A stretch of DNA of 64,000 nt, from NCBI GenBank assembly GCA_030268105.1, contig BSDZ01000094.1, positions 4,374,501-4,438,500 on the forward strand, given 5' to 3'. Positions 43,387 to 56,955 of this stretch are shown here, piece by piece (positions within the stretch are counted from its first letter, which is position 1; the number at the start of each line of letters is the position of its first letter). Under the pieces are notes generated by a model that saw nothing but the letters and a program-made list of their open reading frames with translations, made no database searches and was not told the DNA's origin. Source of the stretch: Volvox africanus (taxonomy: Eukaryota > Chlorophyta > Chlorophyceae > Chlamydomonadales > Volvocaceae). The position numbers and the translations under genes are program-made.

Positions 43387-43460
43387 GACACGATGGTGTA
43401 GTTGGTTATCACATCTGTCTCACACACAGGAGGTCCCCAGTTCGAACCTGGGTCGTGTCA
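43387..43460 (+). tRNA. tRNA-Val(CAC), unit 8
   Basis: Normal C72. Anticodon 43421-43423. Upstream G at 43340 breaks the 8-bp inverted repeat in this unit only. Confidence 0.96.
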
Positions 43461-44386
43461 GGATTTTAAAGCTCCACAGGCCCAACGCGCACACCTCTGC
43501 ACTCAGATCAACTGCCCTATCAGCTGCCAGGGCACGCAGGCAAAGCAAGACAAGAGAGGGATGAGAAGAGAGGGGCATAATGCTGCTGGGCATGTATGTG
43601 TGTACTCTACATGAACACCGACAGGTCATCATGATTTCATCATGATACATCCAAACGTCCAACCGCCCACCGACCTGTGTAGTACAAGCAAGCAATATAG
43701 GGTGCCAAGCAGTCTCTGATGACCCCGTAACAAAGCATGCTGTACCTAGATACACTTGTCCCCATGCGGGCTGTGTGGGGGTCCCTATGGAGCTGTGTGG
43801 AGCGCAAAATTAAGATGGGGCAGGTATGAGCATGGCTGGTGTGAGACAAGTGGATTGTTCATTGTATGGTGGACACTGCCCATCCCAATTTTCACATCTC
43901 ATCCCAACACATCCCATCTGTCTGCAGCACTGCTGGCCACACGCACACCAGCAAGCACCTTTGGATGGGCCAATTCAGGAGATACACTGGTGATTCCCTG
44001 GCCATGCTTGATCTCATTCTCAGTAGTAGTATCTCTGTAGTATCTCTGTTCTGGCCCTCAACATGCATTCTGGCCCCCCGGCTCCACATACAGACTGCAA
44101 CTTGTGCAACCGTCCATGCATGGGCCTCGCATAAAAATACCTTGCTTGAGTGCACAAGCTCATGACCATCTTCAGGCTGTTGTGAGCCATCATCAGCAGT
44201 GGTTTCTCTGCTGCGCTGCCATGTGCGCCTAAGGCGCTTGTGCTGCAAAGGTGGGGACACGAAGAGCTGGACGGGTCATGGACGGAGCCAAAGGTTCCGA
44301 GGTGGGGTTGGCTAGGGATAGGTCGGTCGTTGTGGCCCTCCCTTGGCGGCAGTGTGTTGTGCGCCCTCGTCGTCTTCCTCCGATGT

Positions 44387-44459
44387 GGCACGTGGTGTAG
44401 TCGGTTATCACATCTGTCTTACACACAGGAGGTCCCCAGTTCGATCCTGGGTCGTGTCA
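44387..44459 (+). tRNA. tRNA-Val(UAC) with one-base deletion, unit 9
   Basis: Last deleted copy. Anticodon 44420-44422. Confidence 0.9.
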
Positions 44460-45072
44460 TATTTTACGCTGGCCGAGGGGCTCAAGCCACCGCCTCCTCC
44501 ACCCACTCGAAAGCCGGAGAGGAAAGGGATTGAACCGCGTGCGTCGTGAGGCTGCCTTCTGGGCCTGTGCACTGGACGAACCTGACAAACCTGTCCCTGA
44601 AATCAACGGAAGCTGCTGGTGTGGCTTTGTGCAGCATGAGTTGCTTCAGACTTGCTTGCCTCGTCATCATCAAGAACACCGTCAAATTCATCAGCCGTGT
44701 TGCAGCCGCATGCAGTAGCGAGCCTGCAGCTTCAGTACTTTGACCCTATGCAGCTTGAACCTATCTACATCTCAACATTGGCCTCAACCATTCTTGATGT
44801 TTCCATGTGTGACGCTGTGACCATGAAGGATGGTCCAGCGCATCCAGGTCAGAATATGATGATGACTGCTAATCACAATGCACTGATTGTATTATGTGGA
44901 GGTTCAGTTGAGTGTTCTTGGCACAGTTGATGATTGCTGAGGCTGGATGTGCTCCAAAGGCAGGCACATGTAGGTGTCACACACACAGTATCGGGCCTGA
45001 TGCGATATGGCAGCGCTCGGGGGCCCGATGAGGGCGCCACATGAGGCGGCCACATGGTCGTTCCTTGGAGAG

Positions 45073-45146
45073 GACACGATGGTGTAGTTGGTTATCACAT
45101 CTGTCTCACACACAGGAGGTCCCCAGTTCGAACCTGGGTCGTGTCA
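45073..45146 (+). tRNA. tRNA-Val(CAC), unit 9
   Basis: As unit 1. Anticodon 45107-45109. Confidence 0.96.
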
Positions 45147-46072
45147 GGATTTTAAAGCTCCACAGGCCCAACGCGCACACCTCTGCACTCAGATCAACTG
45201 CCCTATCAGCTGCCAGGGCACGCAGGCAAAGCAAGACAAGAGAGGGATGAGAAGAGAGGGGCATAATGCTGCTGGGCATGTATGTGTGTACTCTACATGA
45301 ACACCGACAGGTCATCATGATTTCATCATGATACATCCAAACGTCCAACCGCCCACCGACCTGTGTAGTACAAGCAAGCAATATAGGGTGCCAAGCAGTC
45401 TCTGATGACCCCGTAACAAAGCATGCTGTACCTAGATACACTTGTCCCCATGCGGGCTGTGTGGGGGTCCCTATGGAGCTGTGTGGAGCGCAAAATTAAG
45501 ATGGGGCAGGTATGAGCATGGCTGGTGTGAGACAAGTGGATTGTTCATTGTATGGTGGACACTGCCCATCCCAATTTTCACATCTCATCCCAACACATCC
45601 CATCTGTCTGCAGCACTGCTGGCCACACGCACACCAGCAAGCACCTTTGGATGGGCCAATTCAGGAGATACACTGGTGATTCCCTGGCCATGCTTGATCT
45701 CATTCTCAGTAGTAGTATCTCTGTAGTATCTCTGTTCTGGCCCTCAACATGCATTCTGGCCCCCCGGCTCCACATACAGACTGCAACTTGTGCAACCGTC
45801 CATGCATGGGCCTCGCATAAAAATACCTTGCTTGAGTGCACAAGCTCATGACCATCTTCAGGCTGTTGTGAGCCATCATCAGCAGTGGTTTCTCTGCTGC
45901 GCTGCCATGTGCGCCTAAGGCGCTTGTGCTGCAAAGGTGGGGACACGAAGAGCTGGACGGGTCATGGACGGAGCCAAAGGTTCCGAGGTGGGGTTGGCTA
46001 GGGATAGGTCGGTCGTTGTGGCCCTCCCTTGGCGGCAGTGTGTTGTGCGCCCTCGTCGTCTTCCTCCGATGT

Positions 46073-46146
46073 GGCACGATGGTGTAGTCGGTTATCACAT
46101 CTGTCTTACACACAGGAGGTCCCCAGTTCGATCCTGGGTCGTGTCA
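46073..46146 (+). tRNA. tRNA-Val(UAC), unit 10
   Basis: Intact again. Anticodon 46107-46109. Confidence 0.96.
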
Positions 46147-46759
46147 TATTTTACGCTGGCCGAGGGGCTCAAGCCACCGCCTCCTCCACCCACTCGAAAG
46201 CCGGAGAGGAAAGGGATTGAACCGCGTGCGTCGTGAGGCTGCCTTCTGGGCCTGTGCACTGGACGAACCTGACAAACCTGTCCCTGAAATCAACGGAAGC
46301 TGCTGGTGTGGCTTTGTGCAGCATGAGTTGCTTCAGACTTGCTTGCCTCGTCATCATCAAGAACACCGTCAAATTCATCAGCCGTGTTGCAGCCGCATGC
46401 AGTAGCGAGCCTGCAGCTTCAGTACTTTGACCCTATGCAGCTTGAACCTATCTACATCTCAACATTGGCCTCAACCATTCTTGATGTTTCCATGTGTGAC
46501 GCTGTGACCATGAAGGATGGTCCAGCGCATCCAGGTCAGAATATGATGATGACTGCTAATCACAATGCACTGATTGTATTATGTGGAGGTTCAGTTGAGT
46601 GTTCTTGGCACAGTTGATGATTGCTGAGGCTGGATGTGCTCCAAAGGCAGGCACATGTAGGTGTCACACACACAGTATCGGGCCTGATGCGATATGGCAG
46701 CGCTCGGGGGCCCGATGAGGGCGCCACATGAGGCGGCCACATGGTCGTTCCTTGGAGAG

Positions 46760-46833
46760 GACACGATGGTGTAGTTGGTTATCACATCTGTCTCACACAC
46801 AGGAGGTCCCCAGTTCGAACCTGGGTCGTGTCA
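46760..46833 (+). tRNA. tRNA-Val(CAC), unit 10
   Basis: Last CAC gene with A52. Anticodon 46794-46796. Confidence 0.96.
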
Positions 46834-47759
46834 GGATTTTAAAGCTCCACAGGCCCAACGCGCACACCTCTGCACTCAGATCAACTGCCCTATCAGCTGC
46901 CAGGGCACGCAGGCAAAGCAAGACAAGAGAGGGATGAGAAGAGAGGGGCATAATGCTGCTGGGCATGTATGTGTGTACTCTACATGAACACCGACAGGTC
47001 ATCATGATTTCATCATGATACATCCAAACGTCCAACCGCCCACCGACCTGTGTAGTACAAGCAAGCAATATAGGGTGCCAAGCAGTCTCTGATGACCCCG
47101 TAACAAAGCATGCTGTACCTAGATACACTTGTCCCCATGCGGGCTGTGTGGGGGTCCCTATGGAGCTGTGTGGAGCGCAAAATTAAGATGGGGCAGGTAT
47201 GAGCATGGCTGGTGTGAGACAAGTGGATTGTTCATTGTATGGTGGACACTGCCCATCCCAATTTTCACATCTCATCCCAACACATCCCATCTGTCTGCAG
47301 CACTGCTGGCCACACGCACACCAGCAAGCACCTTTGGATGGGCCAATTCAGGAGATACACTGGTGATTCCCTGGCCATGCTTGATCTCATTCTCAGTAGT
47401 AGTATCTCTGTAGTATCTCTGTTCTGGCCCTCAACATGCATTCTGGCCCCCCGGCTCCACATACAGACTGCAACTTGTGCAACCGTCCATGCATGGGCCT
47501 CGCATAAAAATACCTTGCTTGAGTGCACAAGCTCATGACCATCTTCAGGCTGTTGTGAGCCATCATCAGCAGTGGTTTCTCTGCTGCGCTGCCATGTGCG
47601 CCTAAGGCGCTTGTGCTGCAAAGGTGGGGACACGAAGAGCTGGACGGGTCATGGACGGAGCCAAAGGTTCCGAGGTGGGGTTGGCTAGGGATAGGTCGGT
47701 CGTTGTGGCCCTCCCTTGGCGGCAGTGTGTTGTGCGCCCTCGTCGTCTTCCTCCGATGT

Positions 47760-47833
47760 GGCACGATGGTGTAGTCGGTTATCACATCTGTCTTACACAC
47801 AGGAGGTCCCCAGTTCGATCCTGGGTCGTGTCA
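47760..47833 (+). tRNA. tRNA-Val(UAC), unit 11
   Basis: Intact. Anticodon 47794-47796. Confidence 0.96.
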
Positions 47834-48446
47834 TATTTTACGCTGGCCGAGGGGCTCAAGCCACCGCCTCCTCCACCCACTCGAAAGCCGGAGAGGAAAG
47901 GGATTGAACCGCGTGCGTCGTGAGGCTGCCTTCTGGGCCTGTGCACTGGACGAACCTGACAAACCTGTCCCTGAAATCAACGGAAGCTGCTGGTGTGGCT
48001 TTGTGCAGCATGAGTTGCTTCAGACTTGCTTGCCTCGTCATCATCAAGAACACCGTCAAATTCATCAGCCGTGTTGCAGCCGCATGCAGTAGCGAGCCTG
48101 CAGCTTCAGTACTTTGACCCTATGCAGCTTGAACCTATCTACATCTCAACATTGGCCTCAACCATTCTTGATGTTTCCATGTGTGACGCTGTGACCATGA
48201 AGGATGGTCCAGCGCATCCAGGTCAGAATATGATGATGACTGCTAATCACAATGCACTGATTGTATTATGTGGAGGTTCAGTTGAGTGTTCTTGGCACAG
48301 TTGATGATTGCTGAGGCTGGATGTGCTCCAAAGGCAGGCACATGTAGGTGTCACACACACAGTATCGGGCCTGATGCGATATGGCAGCGCTCGGGGGCCC
48401 GATGAGGGCGCCACATGAGGCGGCCACATGGTCGTTCCTTGGAGAG

Positions 48447-48520
48447 GACACGATGGTGTAGTTGGTTATCACATCTGTCTCACACACAGGAGGTCCCCGG
48501 TTCGAACCTGGGTCGTGTCA
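48447..48520 (+). tRNA. tRNA-Val(CAC), unit 11, A52 to G
   Basis: G at 48499 changes the B box from AGTTCGAACC to GGTTCGAACC, the eukaryotic consensus, and the T-stem pair from A:U to G:U. First of ten such copies. Anticodon 48481-48483. Confidence 0.96.
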
Positions 48521-49446
48521 GGATTTTAAAGCTCCACAGGCCCAACGCGCACACCTCTGCACTCAGATCAACTGCCCTATCAGCTGCCAGGGCACGCAGG
48601 CAAAGCAAGACAAGAGAGGGATGAGAAGAGAGGGGCATAATGCTGCTGGGCATGTATGTGTGTACTCTACATGAACACCGACAGGTCATCATGATTTCAT
48701 CATGATACATCCAAACGTCCAACCGCCCACCGACCTGTGTAGTACAAGCAAGCAATATAGGGTGCCAAGCAGTCTCTGATGACCCCGTAACAAAGCATGC
48801 TGTACCTAGATACACTTGTCCCCATGCGGGCTGTGTGGGGGTCCCTATGGAGCTGTGTGGAGCGCAAAATTAAGATGGGGCAGGTATGAGCATGGCTGGT
48901 GTGAGACAAGTGGATTGTTCATTGTATGGTGGACACTGCCCATCCCAATTTTCACATCTCATCCCAACACATCCCATCTGTCTGCAGCACTGCTGGCCAC
49001 ACGCACACCAGCAAGCACCTTTGGATGGGCCAATTCAGGAGATACACTGGTGATTCCCTGGCCATGCTTGATCTCATTCTCAGTAGTAGTATCTCTGTAG
49101 TATCTCTGTTCTGGCCCTCAACATGCATTCTGGCCCCCCGGCTCCACATACAGACTGCAACTTGTGCAACCGTCCATGCATGGGCCTCGCATAAAAATAC
49201 CTTGCTTGAGTGCACAAGCTCATGACCATCTTCAGGCTGTTGTGAGCCATCATCAGCAGTGGTTTCTCTGCTGCGCTGCCATGTGCGCCTAAGGCGCTTG
49301 TGCTGCAAAGGTGGGGACACGAAGAGCTGGACGGGTCATGGACGGAGCCAAAGGTTCCGAGGTGGGGTTGGCTAGGGATAGGTCGGTCGTTGTGGCCCTC
49401 CCTTGGCGGCAGTGTGTTGTGCGCCCTCGTCGTCTTCCTCCGATGT

Positions 49447-49520
49447 GGCACGATGGTGTAGTCGGTTATCACATCTGTCTTACACACAGGAGGTCCCCAG
49501 TTCGATCCTGGGTCGTGTCA
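49447..49520 (+). tRNA. tRNA-Val(UAC), unit 12
   Basis: Intact. Anticodon 49481-49483. Confidence 0.96.
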
Positions 49521-50133
49521 TATTTTACGCTGGCCGAGGGGCTCAAGCCACCGCCTCCTCCACCCACTCGAAAGCCGGAGAGGAAAGGGATTGAACCGCG
49601 TGCGTCGTGAGGCTGCCTTCTGGGCCTGTGCACTGGACGAACCTGACAAACCTGTCCCTGAAATCAACGGAAGCTGCTGGTGTGGCTTTGTGCAGCATGA
49701 GTTGCTTCAGACTTGCTTGCCTCGTCATCATCAAGAACACCGTCAAATTCATCAGCCGTGTTGCAGCCGCATGCAGTAGCGAGCCTGCAGCTTCAGTACT
49801 TTGACCCTATGCAGCTTGAACCTATCTACATCTCAACATTGGCCTCAACCATTCTTGATGTTTCCATGTGTGACGCTGTGACCATGAAGGATGGTCCAGC
49901 GCATCCAGGTCAGAATATGATGATGACTGCTAATCACAATGCACTGATTGTATTATGTGGAGGTTCAGTTGAGTGTTCTTGGCACAGTTGATGATTGCTG
50001 AGGCTGGATGTGCTCCAAAGGCAGGCACATGTAGGTGTCACACACACAGTATCGGGCCTGATGCGATATGGCAGCGCTCGGGGGCCCGATGAGGGCGCCA
50101 CATGAGGCGGCCACATGGTCGTTCCTTGGAGAG

Positions 50134-50207
50134 GACACGATGGTGTAGTTGGTTATCACATCTGTCTCACACACAGGAGGTCCCCGGTTCGAACCTGGGT
50201 CGTGTCA
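50134..50207 (+). tRNA. tRNA-Val(CAC), unit 12
   Basis: G52 type. Anticodon 50168-50170. Confidence 0.96.
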
Positions 50208-51133
50208 GGATTTTAAAGCTCCACAGGCCCAACGCGCACACCTCTGCACTCAGATCAACTGCCCTATCAGCTGCCAGGGCACGCAGGCAAAGCAAGACAA
50301 GAGAGGGATGAGAAGAGAGGGGCATAATGCTGCTGGGCATGTATGTGTGTACTCTACATGAACACCGACAGGTCATCATGATTTCATCATGATACATCCA
50401 AACGTCCAACCGCCCACCGACCTGTGTAGTACAAGCAAGCAATATAGGGTGCCAAGCAGTCTCTGATGACCCCGTAACAAAGCATGCTGTACCTAGATAC
50501 ACTTGTCCCCATGCGGGCTGTGTGGGGGTCCCTATGGAGCTGTGTGGAGCGCAAAATTAAGATGGGGCAGGTATGAGCATGGCTGGTGTGAGACAAGTGG
50601 ATTGTTCATTGTATGGTGGACACTGCCCATCCCAATTTTCACATCTCATCCCAACACATCCCATCTGTCTGCAGCACTGCTGGCCACACGCACACCAGCA
50701 AGCACCTTTGGATGGGCCAATTCAGGAGATACACTGGTGATTCCCTGGCCATGCTTGATCTCATTCTCAGTAGTAGTATCTCTGTAGTATCTCTGTTCTG
50801 GCCCTCAACATGCATTCTGGCCCCCCGGCTCCACATACAGACTGCAACTTGTGCAACCGTCCATGCATGGGCCTCGCATAAAAATACCTTGCTTGAGTGC
50901 ACAAGCTCATGACCATCTTCAGGCTGTTGTGAGCCATCATCAGCAGTGGTTTCTCTGCTGCGCTGCCATGTGCGCCTAAGGCGCTTGTGCTGCAAAGGTG
51001 GGGACACGAAGAGCTGGACGGGTCATGGACGGAGCCAAAGGTTCCGAGGTGGGGTTGGCTAGGGATAGGTCGGTCGTTGTGGCCCTCCCTTGGCGGCAGT
51101 GTGTTGTGCGCCCTCGTCGTCTTCCTCCGATGT

Positions 51134-51207
51134 GGCACGATGGTGTAGTCGGTTATCACATCTGTCTTACACACAGGAGGTCCCCAGTTCGATCCTGGGT
51201 CGTGTCA
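51134..51207 (+). tRNA. tRNA-Val(UAC), unit 13
   Basis: Intact. Anticodon 51168-51170. Confidence 0.96.
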
Positions 51208-51820
51208 TATTTTACGCTGGCCGAGGGGCTCAAGCCACCGCCTCCTCCACCCACTCGAAAGCCGGAGAGGAAAGGGATTGAACCGCGTGCGTCGTGAGGC
51301 TGCCTTCTGGGCCTGTGCACTGGACGAACCTGACAAACCTGTCCCTGAAATCAACGGAAGCTGCTGGTGTGGCTTTGTGCAGCATGAGTTGCTTCAGACT
51401 TGCTTGCCTCGTCATCATCAAGAACACCGTCAAATTCATCAGCCGTGTTGCAGCCGCATGCAGTAGCGAGCCTGCAGCTTCAGTACTTTGACCCTATGCA
51501 GCTTGAACCTATCTACATCTCAACATTGGCCTCAACCATTCTTGATGTTTCCATGTGTGACGCTGTGACCATGAAGGATGGTCCAGCGCATCCAGGTCAG
51601 AATATGATGATGACTGCTAATCACAATGCACTGATTGTATTATGTGGAGGTTCAGTTGAGTGTTCTTGGCACAGTTGATGATTGCTGAGGCTGGATGTGC
51701 TCCAAAGGCAGGCACATGTAGGTGTCACACACACAGTATCGGGCCTGATGCGATATGGCAGCGCTCGGGGGCCCGATGAGGGCGCCACATGAGGCGGCCA
51801 CATGGTCGTTCCTTGGAGAG

Positions 51821-51894
51821 GACACGATGGTGTAGTTGGTTATCACATCTGTCTCACACACAGGAGGTCCCCGGTTCGAACCTGGGTCGTGTCA
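51821..51894 (+). tRNA. tRNA-Val(CAC), unit 13
   Basis: G52 type. Anticodon 51855-51857. Confidence 0.96.
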
Positions 51895-52820
51895 GGATTT
51901 TAAAGCTCCACAGGCCCAACGCGCACACCTCTGCACTCAGATCAACTGCCCTATCAGCTGCCAGGGCACGCAGGCAAAGCAAGACAAGAGAGGGATGAGA
52001 AGAGAGGGGCATAATGCTGCTGGGCATGTATGTGTGTACTCTACATGAACACCGACAGGTCATCATGATTTCATCATGATACATCCAAACGTCCAACCGC
52101 CCACCGACCTGTGTAGTACAAGCAAGCAATATAGGGTGCCAAGCAGTCTCTGATGACCCCGTAACAAAGCATGCTGTACCTAGATACACTTGTCCCCATG
52201 CGGGCTGTGTGGGGGTCCCTATGGAGCTGTGTGGAGCGCAAAATTAAGATGGGGCAGGTATGAGCATGGCTGGTGTGAGACAAGTGGATTGTTCATTGTA
52301 TGGTGGACACTGCCCATCCCAATTTTCACATCTCATCCCAACACATCCCATCTGTCTGCAGCACTGCTGGCCACACGCACACCAGCAAGCACCTTTGGAT
52401 GGGCCAATTCAGGAGATACACTGGTGATTCCCTGGCCATGCTTGATCTCATTCTCAGTAGTAGTATCTCTGTAGTATCTCTGTTCTGGCCCTCAACATGC
52501 ATTCTGGCCCCCCGGCTCCACATACAGACTGCAACTTGTGCAACCGTCCATGCATGGGCCTCGCATAAAAATACCTTGCTTGAGTGCACAAGCTCATGAC
52601 CATCTTCAGGCTGTTGTGAGCCATCATCAGCAGTGGTTTCTCTGCTGCGCTGCCATGTGCGCCTAAGGCGCTTGTGCTGCAAAGGTGGGGACACGAAGAG
52701 CTGGACGGGTCATGGACGGAGCCAAAGGTTCCGAGGTGGGGTTGGCTAGGGATAGGTCGGTCGTTGTGGCCCTCCCTTGGCGGCAGTGTGTTGTGCGCCC
52801 TCGTCGTCTTCCTCCGATGT

Positions 52821-52894
52821 GGCACGATGGTGTAGTCGGTTATCACATCTGTCTTACACACAGGAGGTCCCCAGTTCGATCCTGGGTCGTGTCA
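52821..52894 (+). tRNA. tRNA-Val(UAC), unit 14
   Basis: Intact. Anticodon 52855-52857. Confidence 0.96.
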
Positions 52895-53507
52895 TATTTT
52901 ACGCTGGCCGAGGGGCTCAAGCCACCGCCTCCTCCACCCACTCGAAAGCCGGAGAGGAAAGGGATTGAACCGCGTGCGTCGTGAGGCTGCCTTCTGGGCC
53001 TGTGCACTGGACGAACCTGACAAACCTGTCCCTGAAATCAACGGAAGCTGCTGGTGTGGCTTTGTGCAGCATGAGTTGCTTCAGACTTGCTTGCCTCGTC
53101 ATCATCAAGAACACCGTCAAATTCATCAGCCGTGTTGCAGCCGCATGCAGTAGCGAGCCTGCAGCTTCAGTACTTTGACCCTATGCAGCTTGAACCTATC
53201 TACATCTCAACATTGGCCTCAACCATTCTTGATGTTTCCATGTGTGACGCTGTGACCATGAAGGATGGTCCAGCGCATCCAGGTCAGAATATGATGATGA
53301 CTGCTAATCACAATGCACTGATTGTATTATGTGGAGGTTCAGTTGAGTGTTCTTGGCACAGTTGATGATTGCTGAGGCTGGATGTGCTCCAAAGGCAGGC
53401 ACATGTAGGTGTCACACACACAGTATCGGGCCTGATGCGATATGGCAGCGCTCGGGGGCCCGATGAGGGCGCCACATGAGGCGGCCACATGGTCGTTCCT
53501 TGGAGAG

Positions 53508-53581
53508 GACACGATGGTGTAGTTGGTTATCACATCTGTCTCACACACAGGAGGTCCCCGGTTCGAACCTGGGTCGTGTCA
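53508..53581 (+). tRNA. tRNA-Val(CAC), unit 14
   Basis: G52 type. Anticodon 53542-53544. Confidence 0.96.
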
Positions 53582-54507
53582 GGATTTTAAAGCTCCACAG
53601 GCCCAACGCGCACACCTCTGCACTCAGATCAACTGCCCTATCAGCTGCCAGGGCACGCAGGCAAAGCAAGACAAGAGAGGGATGAGAAGAGAGGGGCATA
53701 ATGCTGCTGGGCATGTATGTGTGTACTCTACATGAACACCGACAGGTCATCATGATTTCATCATGATACATCCAAACGTCCAACCGCCCACCGACCTGTG
53801 TAGTACAAGCAAGCAATATAGGGTGCCAAGCAGTCTCTGATGACCCCGTAACAAAGCATGCTGTACCTAGATACACTTGTCCCCATGCGGGCTGTGTGGG
53901 GGTCCCTATGGAGCTGTGTGGAGCGCAAAATTAAGATGGGGCAGGTATGAGCATGGCTGGTGTGAGACAAGTGGATTGTTCATTGTATGGTGGACACTGC
54001 CCATCCCAATTTTCACATCTCATCCCAACACATCCCATCTGTCTGCAGCACTGCTGGCCACACGCACACCAGCAAGCACCTTTGGATGGGCCAATTCAGG
54101 AGATACACTGGTGATTCCCTGGCCATGCTTGATCTCATTCTCAGTAGTAGTATCTCTGTAGTATCTCTGTTCTGGCCCTCAACATGCATTCTGGCCCCCC
54201 GGCTCCACATACAGACTGCAACTTGTGCAACCGTCCATGCATGGGCCTCGCATAAAAATACCTTGCTTGAGTGCACAAGCTCATGACCATCTTCAGGCTG
54301 TTGTGAGCCATCATCAGCAGTGGTTTCTCTGCTGCGCTGCCATGTGCGCCTAAGGCGCTTGTGCTGCAAAGGTGGGGACACGAAGAGCTGGACGGGTCAT
54401 GGACGGAGCCAAAGGTTCCGAGGTGGGGTTGGCTAGGGATAGGTCGGTCGTTGTGGCCCTCCCTTGGCGGCAGTGTGTTGTGCGCCCTCGTCGTCTTCCT
54501 CCGATGT

Positions 54508-54581
54508 GGCACGATGGTGTAGTCGGTTATCACATCTGTCTTACACACAGGAGGTCCCCAGTTCGATCCTGGGTCGTGTCA
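54508..54581 (+). tRNA. tRNA-Val(UAC), unit 15
   Basis: Intact. Anticodon 54542-54544. Confidence 0.96.
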
Positions 54582-55194
54582 TATTTTACGCTGGCCGAGG
54601 GGCTCAAGCCACCGCCTCCTCCACCCACTCGAAAGCCGGAGAGGAAAGGGATTGAACCGCGTGCGTCGTGAGGCTGCCTTCTGGGCCTGTGCACTGGACG
54701 AACCTGACAAACCTGTCCCTGAAATCAACGGAAGCTGCTGGTGTGGCTTTGTGCAGCATGAGTTGCTTCAGACTTGCTTGCCTCGTCATCATCAAGAACA
54801 CCGTCAAATTCATCAGCCGTGTTGCAGCCGCATGCAGTAGCGAGCCTGCAGCTTCAGTACTTTGACCCTATGCAGCTTGAACCTATCTACATCTCAACAT
54901 TGGCCTCAACCATTCTTGATGTTTCCATGTGTGACGCTGTGACCATGAAGGATGGTCCAGCGCATCCAGGTCAGAATATGATGATGACTGCTAATCACAA
55001 TGCACTGATTGTATTATGTGGAGGTTCAGTTGAGTGTTCTTGGCACAGTTGATGATTGCTGAGGCTGGATGTGCTCCAAAGGCAGGCACATGTAGGTGTC
55101 ACACACACAGTATCGGGCCTGATGCGATATGGCAGCGCTCGGGGGCCCGATGAGGGCGCCACATGAGGCGGCCACATGGTCGTTCCTTGGAGAG

Positions 55195-55268
55195 GACACG
55201 ATGGTGTAGTTGGTTATCACATCTGTCTCACACACAGGAGGTCCCCGGTTCGAACCTGGGTCGTGTCA
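55195..55268 (+). tRNA. tRNA-Val(CAC), unit 15
   Basis: G52 type. Anticodon 55229-55231. Confidence 0.96.
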
Positions 55269-56194
55269 GGATTTTAAAGCTCCACAGGCCCAACGCGCAC
55301 ACCTCTGCACTCAGATCAACTGCCCTATCAGCTGCCAGGGCACGCAGGCAAAGCAAGACAAGAGAGGGATGAGAAGAGAGGGGCATAATGCTGCTGGGCA
55401 TGTATGTGTGTACTCTACATGAACACCGACAGGTCATCATGATTTCATCATGATACATCCAAACGTCCAACCGCCCACCGACCTGTGTAGTACAAGCAAG
55501 CAATATAGGGTGCCAAGCAGTCTCTGATGACCCCGTAACAAAGCATGCTGTACCTAGATACACTTGTCCCCATGCGGGCTGTGTGGGGGTCCCTATGGAG
55601 CTGTGTGGAGCGCAAAATTAAGATGGGGCAGGTATGAGCATGGCTGGTGTGAGACAAGTGGATTGTTCATTGTATGGTGGACACTGCCCATCCCAATTTT
55701 CACATCTCATCCCAACACATCCCATCTGTCTGCAGCACTGCTGGCCACACGCACACCAGCAAGCACCTTTGGATGGGCCAATTCAGGAGATACACTGGTG
55801 ATTCCCTGGCCATGCTTGATCTCATTCTCAGTAGTAGTATCTCTGTAGTATCTCTGTTCTGGCCCTCAACATGCATTCTGGCCCCCCGGCTCCACATACA
55901 GACTGCAACTTGTGCAACCGTCCATGCATGGGCCTCGCATAAAAATACCTTGCTTGAGTGCACAAGCTCATGACCATCTTCAGGCTGTTGTGAGCCATCA
56001 TCAGCAGTGGTTTCTCTGCTGCGCTGCCATGTGCGCCTAAGGCGCTTGTGCTGCAAAGGTGGGGACACGAAGAGCTGGACGGGTCATGGACGGAGCCAAA
56101 GGTTCCGAGGTGGGGTTGGCTAGGGATAGGTCGGTCGTTGTGGCCCTCCCTTGGCGGCAGTGTGTTGTGCGCCCTCGTCGTCTTCCTCCGATGT

Positions 56195-56268
56195 GGCACG
56201 ATGGTGTAGTCGGTTATCACATCTGTCTTACACACAGGAGGTCCCCAGTTCGATCCTGGGTCGTGTCA
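56195..56268 (+). tRNA. tRNA-Val(UAC), unit 16
   Basis: Intact. Anticodon 56229-56231. Confidence 0.96.
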
Positions 56269-56881
56269 TATTTTACGCTGGCCGAGGGGCTCAAGCCACC
56301 GCCTCCTCCACCCACTCGAAAGCCGGAGAGGAAAGGGATTGAACCGCGTGCGTCGTGAGGCTGCCTTCTGGGCCTGTGCACTGGACGAACCTGACAAACC
56401 TGTCCCTGAAATCAACGGAAGCTGCTGGTGTGGCTTTGTGCAGCATGAGTTGCTTCAGACTTGCTTGCCTCGTCATCATCAAGAACACCGTCAAATTCAT
56501 CAGCCGTGTTGCAGCCGCATGCAGTAGCGAGCCTGCAGCTTCAGTACTTTGACCCTATGCAGCTTGAACCTATCTACATCTCAACATTGGCCTCAACCAT
56601 TCTTGATGTTTCCATGTGTGACGCTGTGACCATGAAGGATGGTCCAGCGCATCCAGGTCAGAATATGATGATGACTGCTAATCACAATGCACTGATTGTA
56701 TTATGTGGAGGTTCAGTTGAGTGTTCTTGGCACAGTTGATGATTGCTGAGGCTGGATGTGCTCCAAAGGCAGGCACATGTAGGTGTCACACACACAGTAT
56801 CGGGCCTGATGCGATATGGCAGCGCTCGGGGGCCCGATGAGGGCGCCACATGAGGCGGCCACATGGTCGTTCCTTGGAGAG

Positions 56882-56955
56882 GACACGATGGTGTAGTTGG
56901 TTATCACATCTGTCTCACACACAGGAGGTCCCCGGTTCGAACCTGGGTCGTGTCA
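56882..56955 (+). tRNA. tRNA-Val(CAC), unit 16
   Basis: G52 type. Anticodon 56916-56918. Confidence 0.96.
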
